Under the pieces are notes generated by a model that saw only the letters and a program-made list of their open reading frames with translations, was not told the DNA's origin and did no database searches. A DNA stretch of 64,000 nt, taken from contig JAUSCS010000010.1 in NCBI GenBank assembly GCA_030651135.1, positions 1 through 64,000 of the forward strand. Direction: 5' to 3'. Positions 26,832 through 34,770 of the stretch are shown here, piece after piece. Numbering within the stretch: position 1 is the stretch's first letter; every line of letters begins with the position of its first letter. Both the position numbers and the translations under genes were made by a program. This stretch comes from Candidatus Woesearchaeota archaeon (GTDB taxonomy: Archaea > Nanobdellota > Nanobdellia > Woesearchaeales > JACPBO01).

Positions 26832-26851
26832 AAAAACCTATCTAATTTATG
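26832..26851 (+). repeat. Copy of the polB 3' end (direct repeat, distal copy)
   Basis: Twenty bases identical to 29286-29305 and in the same orientation. On the minus strand the copy reads HKLDRFF followed by a TAG stop, the same as the C-terminus of PolB. It lies 2.45 kb from the intact polB end and has no polymerase sequence in front of it. Confidence 0.65.
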
Positions 26852-26924
26852 ACAATGCTTCCAATGGTTTAACTAATGCCATTTTTCGGAAAAGTTTAAA
26901 TAAAAATCAAACTACTCCGCCTTG

Positions 26925-27818
26925 ATGAACATCCTTATAGCGGGCGCAACAGGCTTTCTTGGAGGCGAACTGTTAAAACAGCTGTCTAAGACAAAGCACA
27001 GTATAAGGTGCCTCGTGAGAAAAAAAGAGGACTCATCACGTTTTTCAGCCAAATGCTATATTGCTGTCGGCGATCTGCTTGATTTGGATTCACTGTATGC
27101 TGCAGCAAAAAACATAGATATTGTTTACTGCCTCGTCCACACAATGGGCATTCAAAAAAACAGGGGAAATTTGCTCGCAACTGAAAAAACAGCTGCCCTT
27201 AACCTTGCCAAAGCATGCAGAAAGAACAACGTCAAGAGAATAATCTACATGAGCGGCCTGATGGCGGCAAAGGATGCAAAATCAGAGCATCTCAAAGGAA
27301 GATGGATTTTTGAAAACGAAATAATAAACAGCGGCATTCAATACACTATTTTCAGAGCAGGCATGATTATCGGCATGAAAAGCCTTCCGTTCAGGACTTT
27401 GTATTTGACTGCAAAATACTTTCCAATCATTTTTCTTCCAAAATGGGCGAAAACAAAAATGGAGCCTGTTGCCTTAGATGATGTTTTGTTTTATTTGATT
27501 GATTCATTAAAAAATAAAAAAACAATTAATAAAATCATTGAGATTGGTGTTGGAAAAGGGTATGCTTATGAAGAAATACTGGGAGAAATAGAAAAAGCCA
27601 TTAAAAAAAGAAGGCCGCACATCATTCTTCCCTTTTATTTGCTGAGATCAACTGCGCTTTACATATCTATTCTGGCAAATACGCCATATAAAGAAACAAT
27701 CGAGCTTGCAAAGAGCCTGAAGATAGATATGTATTGCAGGGAAAGAAAGATCAAAGATATTTTTAAGAGAGAGCCTTTGGATTTTGGGAGCGCAATAAGG
27801 AATGCATTATCTTTATAG
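26925..27818 (+). CDS. NAD(P)-binding atypical short-chain dehydrogenase (NmrA/NDUFA9-like)
   Basis: A 297-residue Rossmann-fold protein with the dinucleotide motif AGATGFLGGELL at residues 6-17, then LVRKKED, VGDLLDLDSL and YMSG in place of the YxxxK active site. Members of this atypical SDR group bind NAD(P) and act as reductases, as redox sensors or as assembly factors of complex I. The C-terminal 60 residues contain a hydrophobic segment (FYLLRSTALYISIL) that may dock to the membrane. The TATA-like TTTAAATA about 25 bases upstream fits a leaderless start at 26925. Confidence 0.8.
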   Translation: MNILIAGATGFLGGELLKQLSKTKHSIRCLVRKKEDSSRFSAKCYIAVGDLLDLDSLYAAAKNIDIVYCLVHTMGIQKNRGNLLATEKTAALNLAKACRKNNVKRIIYMSGLMAAKDAKSEHLKGRWIFENEIINSGIQYTIFRAGMIIGMKSLPFRTLYLTAKYFPIIFLPKWAKTKMEPVALDDVLFYLIDSLKNKKTINKIIEIGVGKGYAYEEILGEIEKAIKKRRPHIILPFYLLRSTALYISILANTPYKETIELAKSLKIDMYCRERKIKDIFKREPLDFGSAIRNALSL

Positions 27819-27834
27819 AAAGATATTTATACTA

Positions 27835-27854
27835 AACCCTAATATATTCGGGTT
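27835..27854 (+). promoter_or_regulatory. Palindromic operator 1 of the bat-type regulator
   Basis: AACCCTAATATATTCGGGTT is an imperfect palindrome placed between the TATA box (ATATTTATAC, about 27822-27831) and the ATG at 27855. The same 18-base core, inverted and with one mismatch, occurs at 28534-28551 after the gene. Confidence 0.65.
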
Positions 27855-28508
27855 ATGTGGATCGCAAAGATAAAGCTAAAGCACGACTGCATCATAGGAA
27901 GCAGGTGCAAGGATTTTAATGTTGTTGACACTGGAATTTCCTTTAACATTTATCAGGAAAAAGGCATTACTTATTCTCCGCAGATACATACTGTTCATGG
28001 CGATGAAGAAAGCATTAAAAAATTTTTAAAAGACTTAAAAAAAGACAAAAGAATAAAAAATCTTGAAATAGAAGGGAATTCGTTCTTTTGCATTGAGGTG
28101 AGAAAAGAGAAAGTTCCCTCAACATTTAAAACAGAAAAGCTAATTTTTGTTAAGCCTGTTTTTGTTGATAAAAGCGGCTATGAAACATGGGAAGTTGCCT
28201 CTTGGAGAAAAGACATATTGATGGAATTCATTAACAATGTTAAAGAAGAAATAAAAAATACTGAAATCCTGAAGATCCAGCAGACAAAATTAACTGATGT
28301 GTATTACCCTCATCTGATGCCTAAGCTGACTCCTAACCAGAAAAGAGCAATTGAGCTTGCCTTTGAAAACGGATTTTATGATTTTCCCAAAAGAACGAAC
28401 ATGGAGAAGCTAGCTGAGATCATGAAAGTATCCGCTCCTACATTCTGCGAGCATATTAAGAAGGCCGAGAAAAAGCTGATGCCCGACATAATAAAGGCAA
28501 TAGAATAG
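27855..28508 (+). CDS. Bat-type (HTH_10) transcriptional regulator
   Basis: A 217-residue protein. Its C-terminal 60 residues are the HTH_10 domain of the bacterio-opsin activator family: LTPNQKRAIELAFENGFYDF, then KRTNMEKLAEIMKVSAPTFC and EHIKKAEKKLM. The N-terminal 150 residues form a sensing domain of unknown ligand, typical for this group. It is preceded by a TATA box and a palindrome directly before the ATG, and the same palindrome lies before the next gene, so it likely regulates itself and its neighbour. Confidence 0.83.
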   Translation: MWIAKIKLKHDCIIGSRCKDFNVVDTGISFNIYQEKGITYSPQIHTVHGDEESIKKFLKDLKKDKRIKNLEIEGNSFFCIEVRKEKVPSTFKTEKLIFVKPVFVDKSGYETWEVASWRKDILMEFINNVKEEIKNTEILKIQQTKLTDVYYPHLMPKLTPNQKRAIELAFENGFYDFPKRTNMEKLAEIMKVSAPTFCEHIKKAEKKLMPDIIKAIE

Positions 28509-28533
28509 CTAAATGGCAATTATGGCCTTAAAT

Positions 28534-28551
28534 ACCCAAATATATTAGGGT
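28534..28551 (+). promoter_or_regulatory. Palindromic operator 2 (inverted copy)
   Basis: ACCCAAATATATTAGGGT equals the reverse complement of the core of 27835-27854 with one mismatch. It follows CTTAAATA (about 28528-28535), a possible TATA box for the downstream gene. Confidence 0.6.
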
Positions 28552-28581
28552 AAAATTAGATATAGTAACTGTTTCTTACTT

Positions 28582-28607
28582 AATAGTAATTAAATAATAT
28601 GGAGGCA
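28582..28607 (+). repeat. 26-base leader repeat, copy 1
   Basis: Matches 29213-29238 at 24 of 26 positions, same orientation. It includes the ribosome binding site GGAGGC, so each copy looks like a translation leader. Confidence 0.6.
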
Positions 28608-28613
28608 AAGAAA

Positions 28614-29189
28614 ATGGATGTCGCATATATAGCACGAACGCAATTTAATAAATATCACCCGCCAGCTGGTATCGGTATCCAATTTATAGAGAATCAATTT
28701 AGTTATGGTCTTTTCAGAACATCCATCAGGCATAAGAGTAATTGGCAAAATATAGATATCATGTATAGGGTACAAAAGATAGCGAATCGTTATGTGATAA
28801 AAAGAGGGCAATCATCAGGATTCAACATATATCCTGTGGAATTAAGGAAAAAATTAGAAACCAATAAATCAAAATTGAAATATTGGAGTCCTATTTGGTA
28901 CGAGCAAAAAATCAAGACTCAAGAACCATTTAAAACAAAAGGAGAAGCAATGATTAAATGTCTGAAACTGCTAAGAGAAGAATTAGATTTAGAAGGTTAT
29001 CTGATGTTAGAAGAGATATATAAAGATAAGGTCAAGGTTCAACCAAAAAATTTGAAAGAATTTGAAAAAGCACTAGAGAATACCCAATATGGTGAAGATA
29101 CTTTAGGATTATTTGGAAGTGTATGGGATACAGAGATAATGTCAGACTATATTAAGAAACAGTGTCGGTTGTCAAGAATAACTTTGTAA
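28614..29189 (+). CDS. Hypothetical protein, 191 aa
   Basis: Not recognised. Basic, soluble, with a beta-rich N-terminal half (GIGIQFIENQFSYGLF, YRVQKIANRYVIKRG) and a helical C-terminal half. The GGAGG at about 28601-28605 sits eight bases before the ATG at 28614 and decides this start over the ATG at 28599. The leader (28582-28607) is repeated after the gene at 29213-29238. It lies inside the segment bounded by the two polB 3'-end copies. Confidence 0.6.
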   Translation: MDVAYIARTQFNKYHPPAGIGIQFIENQFSYGLFRTSIRHKSNWQNIDIMYRVQKIANRYVIKRGQSSGFNIYPVELRKKLETNKSKLKYWSPIWYEQKIKTQEPFKTKGEAMIKCLKLLREELDLEGYLMLEEIYKDKVKVQPKNLKEFEKALENTQYGEDTLGLFGSVWDTEIMSDYIKKQCRLSRITL

Positions 29190-29212
29190 TATATTGATAT
29201 CATTACAACGAA

Positions 29213-29238
29213 AATAGTAATCAAATAATATAGAGGCA
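29213..29238 (+). repeat. 26-base leader repeat, copy 2
   Basis: Second copy of the leader; it precedes an 18-codon reading frame (29243-29299) that is cut off by the junction with the polB 3' end. Confidence 0.6.
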
Positions 29239-29242
29239 TGAA

Positions 29243-29299
29243 ATGAAAAATAATAATGGAAGAATAATTAAATCAACTCAATTAAAAAAACCTATCTAA
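29243..29299 (+). pseudogene. Truncated 18-codon reading frame at the polB junction
   Basis: ATG at 29243 follows the repeated leader with its ribosome binding site. The frame reads MKNNNGRIIKSTQLKKPI and stops inside the sequence that is the 3' end of polB on the other strand. It looks like the first codons of a gene whose remainder was lost at the junction. Chance cannot be excluded for such a short frame. Confidence 0.35.
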
Positions 29300-31759
29300 T
29301 TTATGCTGCTCCTTGCTTTCAAGAAAATCCTCTTTTCTATAGCCCAGAACCTCAAAGATCTTCTCAACTGAGGGAACAACCTGGTTTTTGATATAGTAAT
29401 CTGGATCGTAATCCTCTTCTGTCACTTCTTCAGGCAGCCTTGCCCTCTCGCTTATCGATTCCTTTGAAGAGTTCTCTTTGCTTTTCGCAATAACATACTT
29501 TATCATTGAGCCAGCTCCGACAGGAATGCCTTTCTGCTCCATTCTTTTCGCAACAGCAACATGCGGGCCAATTGAATCATAACCTTTAATCTCCTTCTGC
29601 ATCTGCGTATAAATGACAACCTTATAGAGAGGAACCTTTTTAGCTTTTAAATCAGCTATAACGCCCTGCACATAATTGAATGCCTTCTCCTTATTGTTCT
29701 CTTTCAAAATAATATTGAGGACATTCTCCTGCGTTTCCTTTGCAACAACACTCCAGTTCCTCCTGACTGTTTCAAATCCTTTTATCTTTATTTTTCCGTC
29801 TTCAGGCAGCAATGCATATTTCTTCTTCGCCCCATACCCCGTCATCTTTGCAGAAACAAAAATTCCAGCAGGGTAATATCCTTCATACCCGAGCTCCATC
29901 AATCCTGGAAGATCTACATTTATCCTTTCTGAAAATTGTTCAGCATCATTTTTAGTTTTTCCATCCAATGTTAAAAACACCGAGTCTGTATCGGAATAAA
30001 TAACATTAAAACCGTCTTTTTTTGCTTTGTCAATGACCTTATGGATGTAATATCTGCCCCATGCTGTTACAGACTGAGCGCATTCAAGATTATACCATCG
30101 CGCTCCAAAAAATCCCAGATAGCCGTAAAAAGAATTGCTCAGCACTTTTAATGCTTCAGACCTGGCATCCAGCAGAATATGTTTGCCCTTGTTTTTTATC
30201 AGCTCTTTGATTCTCATTCTTCTTGTTATCAGGTCTTCCATTATTGAAGGAATAAATCCTTTCCTGTTTTTGCAGAACCAGTGTTTTTGCTCGCTTCCTT
30301 CTGTTGGAGTCGGCTCGGCTTTTCCCTCGCAGCAGTCGCAGTCCATCATTCCAGGATCAATATTGTGGCTGCTTATTATTGTTGGATAAAGGCTGCGGTA
30401 ATCAAAAACAACAATGTCTTTGTACAATCCAGGAGTCGGCTCATAAACAAATCCACCCTTATAGCTATGCGTTTTCCTCTCCACAATATCGTCATGAGTT
30501 GGCCTGTTCATTATTATTTCATTGAAGTTCTTGCTCTGCTTCATCATATAAGCTTCAACCAAAAGAGAGAAAGGCATCCTTTCAACATCAAAAATCGGAA
30601 AGCCTGTTATCTTGACAAGCTCAATAAGATTCGGAAGCACCTTTTCGCATATGCTGTAAGTTAAAAAAGAATCCCTTAAGTTGTATTTGCAGAATTCCTC
30701 AAGCTTTTCATGGTCTTTGTCCCATGCCTCGGCAAGCTTGTCAAGCTCAACATCCTTTTTTCCCTCTCCCAGAAGCTCATTCGCAACAGAATCAAGATCA
30801 TAATAATCAGTTTCCATTGCCCTGCCGATAACCTTCAGCACAAATTTAAAAATATCAATATGAACCAGGCCAGTTATCTGCGCCAGTGTTTTTCTTCCCA
30901 CTGTTATCTTGATGCCTGAATGATCCATTCCAAGATCGAGCTTTATCTTATATTTTCTGGCTCTTGCTTCAAGATAAGGCAGGTCAAACCCGTCAGAATA
31001 ATAGCCCACTAAAAGCTCTGGCTTGTATCTTTCAATTGTGTCCCTGAAGCGCTCAATCAGCTCAAGCTCGCTGTCAACAAATTCAATGTACTTTTCCTCT
31101 GTCCTGAACCTTCTCCACGTTATCACTTTCTGAAAATCCTTTCCGTAAAAGCTAACCATTATTATCGGGTTTTTTTCCATATCAACATTCTTGCCGTATG
31201 GATTGTATGTTTCAATGTCAAACGCTAAAATTTTGAAATCTGCAACAGACTCCTCGCCAAACTGCGCAATATTTTTCGCTTCCAGAACAGGGACTTTGAT
31301 TCTTTCTGTTACAAATTCACCCTCAACCTTGACCAGAGCAAGCGGCGTGATTCCCTTGTCTATAAGATATCTCTTTGTAAAAAGTATGTCTGCTTCATAA
31401 ACTCCTTCAACATCATCCCATATCTTTATTTGTTCCCTGATAACAGATACTGCGGCAGGAATATTTGTATAAACTTTTATTGCCTCAATTTCCTTTCCAA
31501 GCAGCTTTTTATTGATCAGCTCTGTTTTAGTTATCCTGTATTTTCTTTCTTCTCCCTCAATCTCTATTTGCTCAAGCTTCTTCCTCAAACTATCTTTGTT
31601 TGTTCCCCGTTTTGCAATAATCAGAAAGTAAGGCTCAAAATTGCTGTCTTTGACGCAGATCGATGCCCCCTCAATTGTTCTTCCGAATATGTAAATGACA
31701 GGCTTCTCATTGACAACCTTGTATTCTATGTCGATCGGAAAAAACTGCACTGTAACCAT
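29282..31759 (-). CDS. polB: DNA polymerase, family B
   Basis: Replicative-type polymerase with 3'-5' proofreading, 825 residues. Exonuclease motifs: FDIETYNP (Asp181, Glu183), YYSDGFDLPYLEAR and YNLRDS. Polymerase motifs: DYRSLYPTI (motif A), KVLSNSFYGYLG (motif B) and YSDTDSVFL (motif C). The C-terminus QHKLDRFF is a perfect PIP box (QxxLxxFF) for PCNA. Length and motif order are those of archaeal PolB; no intein is present. A GGGGGT ribosome binding site and a TATA box on the minus strand precede the ATG. Its final bases are duplicated 2.45 kb away. Confidence 0.96.
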   Translation of the reverse strand: MVTVQFFPIDIEYKVVNEKPVIYIFGRTIEGASICVKDSNFEPYFLIIAKRGTNKDSLRKKLEQIEIEGEERKYRITKTELINKKLLGKEIEAIKVYTNIPAAVSVIREQIKIWDDVEGVYEADILFTKRYLIDKGITPLALVKVEGEFVTERIKVPVLEAKNIAQFGEESVADFKILAFDIETYNPYGKNVDMEKNPIIMVSFYGKDFQKVITWRRFRTEEKYIEFVDSELELIERFRDTIERYKPELLVGYYSDGFDLPYLEARARKYKIKLDLGMDHSGIKITVGRKTLAQITGLVHIDIFKFVLKVIGRAMETDYYDLDSVANELLGEGKKDVELDKLAEAWDKDHEKLEEFCKYNLRDSFLTYSICEKVLPNLIELVKITGFPIFDVERMPFSLLVEAYMMKQSKNFNEIIMNRPTHDDIVERKTHSYKGGFVYEPTPGLYKDIVVFDYRSLYPTIISSHNIDPGMMDCDCCEGKAEPTPTEGSEQKHWFCKNRKGFIPSIMEDLITRRMRIKELIKNKGKHILLDARSEALKVLSNSFYGYLGFFGARWYNLECAQSVTAWGRYYIHKVIDKAKKDGFNVIYSDTDSVFLTLDGKTKNDAEQFSERINVDLPGLMELGYEGYYPAGIFVSAKMTGYGAKKKYALLPEDGKIKIKGFETVRRNWSVVAKETQENVLNIILKENNKEKAFNYVQGVIADLKAKKVPLYKVVIYTQMQKEIKGYDSIGPHVAVAKRMEQKGIPVGAGSMIKYVIAKSKENSSKESISERARLPEEVTEEDYDPDYYIKNQVVPSVEKIFEVLGYRKEDFLESKEQHKLDRFF
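29286..29305 (+). repeat. polB 3' end (direct repeat, gene-proximal copy)
   Basis: Twenty bases identical to 26832-26851; here they are the end of the intact polB gene, including the codons of the PIP box. Confidence 0.65.
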
Positions 31760-31771
31760 ATTACCCCCTTA

Positions 31772-31783
31772 TAACATATGTTA
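31772..31783. promoter_or_regulatory. Palindrome in the polB promoter region
   Basis: TAACATATGTTA is a perfect 12-base palindrome between the minus-strand TATA box (CTTTATAAATC) and the polB ribosome binding site. It may be an operator. Confidence 0.35.
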
Positions 31784-31936
31784 ATCGACAGAGATTTATA
31801 AAGATAGTGGAAAAACAGACATATCGGTATCGGTTATTTTATTAGTTATCCGATACTTAGGTTTTTTGGAAATTTATGAAGATAATGGAAAAAATAGAAA
31901 CACTAAATTTAAAAATACAAGTCTATTCCTGAGGCT

Positions 31937-32416
31937 ATGAATAAAAAATCTTCAAAACAAACCGAAAGAAAATATTCGAGAGGAGATTTAATTCTTGCTG
32001 GAGGAATTGGAGGTATTGGGGGGTTAGTTATGGGCTACATAGAAGGCACCATCGGAAACTTAGCTATACCGACATCGTTGAGATGCATAAATGATAAGTT
32101 AGACGAAAATCTTGATAGCATTTTGAGAGATGACATCGATAGGGATGACAGAATTATGAACTTATTTTATCATGCTACGCGGCTTCCAATTAGGCTCTAT
32201 GCCCATGCAACTTTGTTATACAAAGCATTTGCGAATATTGCTGAGGTGATAAACAAACAGGATATTAATGAATTAGACTCTGCTGTACTTTTAATCCCGA
32301 GCATTATAAGTTTAGGTTACGAAATTTATAGGGCAAAAACAGGCAAAACTTTCAAAGAAGCTTTATATGCTTTTTGGGTTTGGGGGCATACATCTCACGA
32401 GCGGTATAAAAACTAA
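31937..32416 (+). CDS. Hypothetical protein with Gly-rich hydrophobic segment, 159 aa
   Basis: Not recognised. One Gly-rich hydrophobic segment at about residues 18-38 (DLILAGGIGGIGGLVMGYI) and a second weaker one near residues 118-128 (VLLIPSIISLG); the middle is acidic (KLDENLDSILRDDIDRDD). It is divergent from polB and shares the intergenic region, which contains an inverted repeat GTATCGG/CCGATAC (31827-31856). Confidence 0.55.
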   Translation: MNKKSSKQTERKYSRGDLILAGGIGGIGGLVMGYIEGTIGNLAIPTSLRCINDKLDENLDSILRDDIDRDDRIMNLFYHATRLPIRLYAHATLLYKAFANIAEVINKQDINELDSAVLLIPSIISLGYEIYRAKTGKTFKEALYAFWVWGHTSHERYKN

Positions 32417-32550
32417 TAAAGAAAATCACCTAAATATTGCTATAAGCAACCATCTTGTTAGGCCATATATAAGAGTTAAGAAATTAACATTATTAATTAG
32501 ACACACTCATATGGTAAGTTTTAAAAACAAAGCCACTTTACCCCTTTCTT

Positions 32551-33441
32551 ATGTACGATCTAATAATAATCGGAGGCGGGCCAGCTGGCCTGAGCGCAGC
32601 GATCTATGCAGCCAGATTCATGCTAAAGACCCTGATCATAACAAAAGAAGTTGGCGGCGCAATAGTCGAAGCCCACAAAATAGAGAACTGGCCTGGCTAT
32701 AAATCCATTTCCGGCATTGATCTGATGAAAAATTTCAAGGATCAAGTTACTGCTCTTGGCGTTGAAATTGTTGAAAATGAAGTTGTTGATGTTGAAAACA
32801 AAAAGGGCTTTTTCAAAATAAAAACCAATGAAAATAAAACTTATGAATCGAAAAACACGCTCTTTGCATGCGGCACAGTGAGAAGGAAACTTGATGTAAA
32901 GGGCGAGAAAGAATTCACAGGCAAGGGCGTAAGCTACTGCGCAACATGCGATGCTGCATTCTTCAGAAACAAGGCTGTTGCTGTTGTCGGCGGGAATAAT
33001 TCAGCTGCAAGAGCTGCCCAGTTATTGGCGGAATACGCAAAGGAAGTTCATATCATTTACAGAAAGGAAAAACTAAGGGCAGACCCGATTTTAGTCGCCC
33101 AAATATCAAAAAACAAAAAAATAAAGATAATAAACAATGCAAACATTGCAGAAATAAAGGGAGATAAATTTGTCACAAGTGTTATTTTTGATAATGGAAA
33201 AGACCTTAAGGTTGACGGGGTGTTTGTTGAGATCGGATCAGAGCCGTGCTCTGCATTTGCATCAAAACTCGGCGTTGCATTAGACAGCACCAATCACATG
33301 ATTGTTGATAAGGCCCAAAAAACAAGCATAAAAGGCATCTATGCAGCAGGCGATGTGACAAACAACCAGATGAAGCAGATAATAACAGCCTGCGCTGAAG
33401 GCGCTGTTGCTGCGAATTCTGTTTATGAAGAGATGAAATAA
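32551..33441 (+). CDS. trxB: Thioredoxin reductase-like flavoprotein
   Basis: A 296-residue low-Mr thioredoxin reductase: FAD motif IIGGGPAGLSAA (residues 6-17), redox pair CATC (Cys130, Cys133) in SYCATCDAAFF, and the closing FAD motif GIYAAGDVTN. The second dinucleotide motif is GGNNSAARAA rather than GGGxSAxEEA. The NADPH-selecting HRRxxxR is YRKEKLR, so specificity for NADPH is uncertain and NADH or another donor is possible. It would reduce a thioredoxin such as the one encoded at 52472. It is convergent with the TrmB-like gene, 14 bases apart. Confidence 0.9.
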   Translation: MYDLIIIGGGPAGLSAAIYAARFMLKTLIITKEVGGAIVEAHKIENWPGYKSISGIDLMKNFKDQVTALGVEIVENEVVDVENKKGFFKIKTNENKTYESKNTLFACGTVRRKLDVKGEKEFTGKGVSYCATCDAAFFRNKAVAVVGGNNSAARAAQLLAEYAKEVHIIYRKEKLRADPILVAQISKNKKIKIINNANIAEIKGDKFVTSVIFDNGKDLKVDGVFVEIGSEPCSAFASKLGVALDSTNHMIVDKAQKTSIKGIYAAGDVTNNQMKQIITACAEGAVAANSVYEEMK

Positions 33442-33455
33442 CACGCTGCAGCTTC

Positions 33456-34646
33456 TCAAACATTTCCTGTTTCTGCTTTTTCCCATAGCACATCAAAGTA
33501 GTTTTTAAAGTTTCTGTAAAGAATATCTGATTCTATCTCTATGCATCTCAATTCATCCCCCCAAAGAAAAATAAGCACCTTGTTGTTTTTGTAGAGGTTA
33601 ATCTGCATGGGGCTTGTAAGTTCAGGTGGAAGCCTTCTTATCTCCGAAATTTTAAGTTCTGGATCGCCTGACTGCGTGAACTCCTTAGCAATATCTGAAT
33701 AGTCTTCATGCGAGCTTAACACTTTCAGCCCAATATTTCTTTTTATCCTAACTTTGTGATATTTGAAAAACCATTTCTTTAATTTCTCGCCTCCTTTTCC
33801 GTATGATGCGCCGAGGACATAATATTTTTCTCCTGACTTCAGATGGTCTAGCATGGAACTGAATTTTTCAGTCACTTCTTCAAATCCCCTGTAAACATAT
33901 ATATCCTGATTCCATAATGCATTGAACTGCTCTTTGAAAGAATCTGCCAGTTCCTTGTTCTCAATCATCACGCAAACGACATTAGTTGAATTGCCCATCC
34001 TCAGTATGACCTTATTGCCGTATATATTCGCAGTTGCTGGCGAACTCATTGCCTCTGCAAGAATTTTTCCTTCGAAGGCAACTATCTTTTTTCTCGTTTC
34101 ATAATATTTTTTTCCGGCATCTGAAAATATTGTTTTCGAGTTTATCTTATTCTTTGCCCTTAATTCGTAATGTTTTTGGAAGAATTGGCCCAGTTTTTCA
34201 TCCTGCTCCCCAACTACGAATGCATAAACAATATCTCCTTTTTTCAAAGTTTTGAATATGTCGTTAAATGCAGTCTCCAGGCCTTTCATTCCCCTGAACA
34301 GAGTTGCTTCTGTCCTGTATTTTGCAAGGGTCTGCTTTAGCTGCAGTTCGGGAAGAATCTTCCTCACATTATTTTCAGATTCCTCAAGCCTTAACTTCTT
34401 TTCTTTCAGATAATCCAATATCCTTTCTGGAGGTGCTGCTTCAAAATGTTTTATCCCCCTTTCGACAACAACACTCGCTAATCCTTTTTGCATTAATCTT
34501 TCCAGGATCTCATATATTTTTGAACTCGAAGCCCCCGATTTATCAACTATCTTTCCGGTTGTACAGCTACCTAACTCAAGCAATGCCAAATAAACGCTTA
34601 TTTCCGACTTTGTCAGCCCTATTTCCTCCAGCAGCCCGATGTCCAT
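33456..34646 (-). CDS. TrmB-family transcriptional regulator with two tandem sensor domains
   Basis: A 396-residue protein. Residues 1-70 are the TrmB winged helix (LTKSEISVYLALLELGSCTT and SGASSSKIYEILERLMQKGL), followed by a coiled linker. Two similar domains follow: one from about residue 117 (RGMKGLETAFNDIFKTLKKG, ending EQFNALW) and one from about 254 (RGFEEVTEKFSSMLDHLKSG, ending YFDVLWEKA). Ordinary TrmB proteins have one such PLD-like domain or a sugar-binding domain. The gene is divergent from the beta-barrel gene with 124 bases between them and may control it. Confidence 0.85.
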   Translation of the reverse strand: MDIGLLEEIGLTKSEISVYLALLELGSCTTGKIVDKSGASSSKIYEILERLMQKGLASVVVERGIKHFEAAPPERILDYLKEKKLRLEESENNVRKILPELQLKQTLAKYRTEATLFRGMKGLETAFNDIFKTLKKGDIVYAFVVGEQDEKLGQFFQKHYELRAKNKINSKTIFSDAGKKYYETRKKIVAFEGKILAEAMSSPATANIYGNKVILRMGNSTNVVCVMIENKELADSFKEQFNALWNQDIYVYRGFEEVTEKFSSMLDHLKSGEKYYVLGASYGKGGEKLKKWFFKYHKVRIKRNIGLKVLSSHEDYSDIAKEFTQSGDPELKISEIRRLPPELTSPMQINLYKNNKVLIFLWGDELRCIEIESDILYRNFKNYFDVLWEKAETGNV

Positions 34647-34710
34647 CGCAGTACAAAAGCAGATCTTATATATAAACTTTATTATTTCTCCCCCCTAAGG
34701 GTGAGGTAAT

Positions 34711-34757
34711 GTTTATATACTTATTACTACTCTAAGATGGTTATAATAAATAAAAAG
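34711..34757 (+). promoter_or_regulatory. Promoter of the beta-barrel-like gene
   Basis: TTTATATAC (about 34712-34720) is the TATA box; GGGAGGC (about 34756-34762) is the ribosome binding site before the ATG at 34771. The divergent TrmB-like gene has its own TATA box near 34666-34676. Confidence 0.5.
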
Positions 34758-34770
34758 GGAGGCAAATAAA

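Noticed and set aside
26832-26851. Idea that the 20-base match to the polB end is chance in AT-rich DNA
   Set aside because: The match also keeps the frame and a stop codon right after RFF and is a direct repeat bracketing a coherent segment, so it was kept as a finding with moderate confidence.
31827-31856. Inverted repeat GTATCGG/CCGATAC as a riboswitch or ncRNA
   Set aside because: Seven pairs with a 16-base loop and no conserved riboswitch core; mentioned only with the neighbouring gene.
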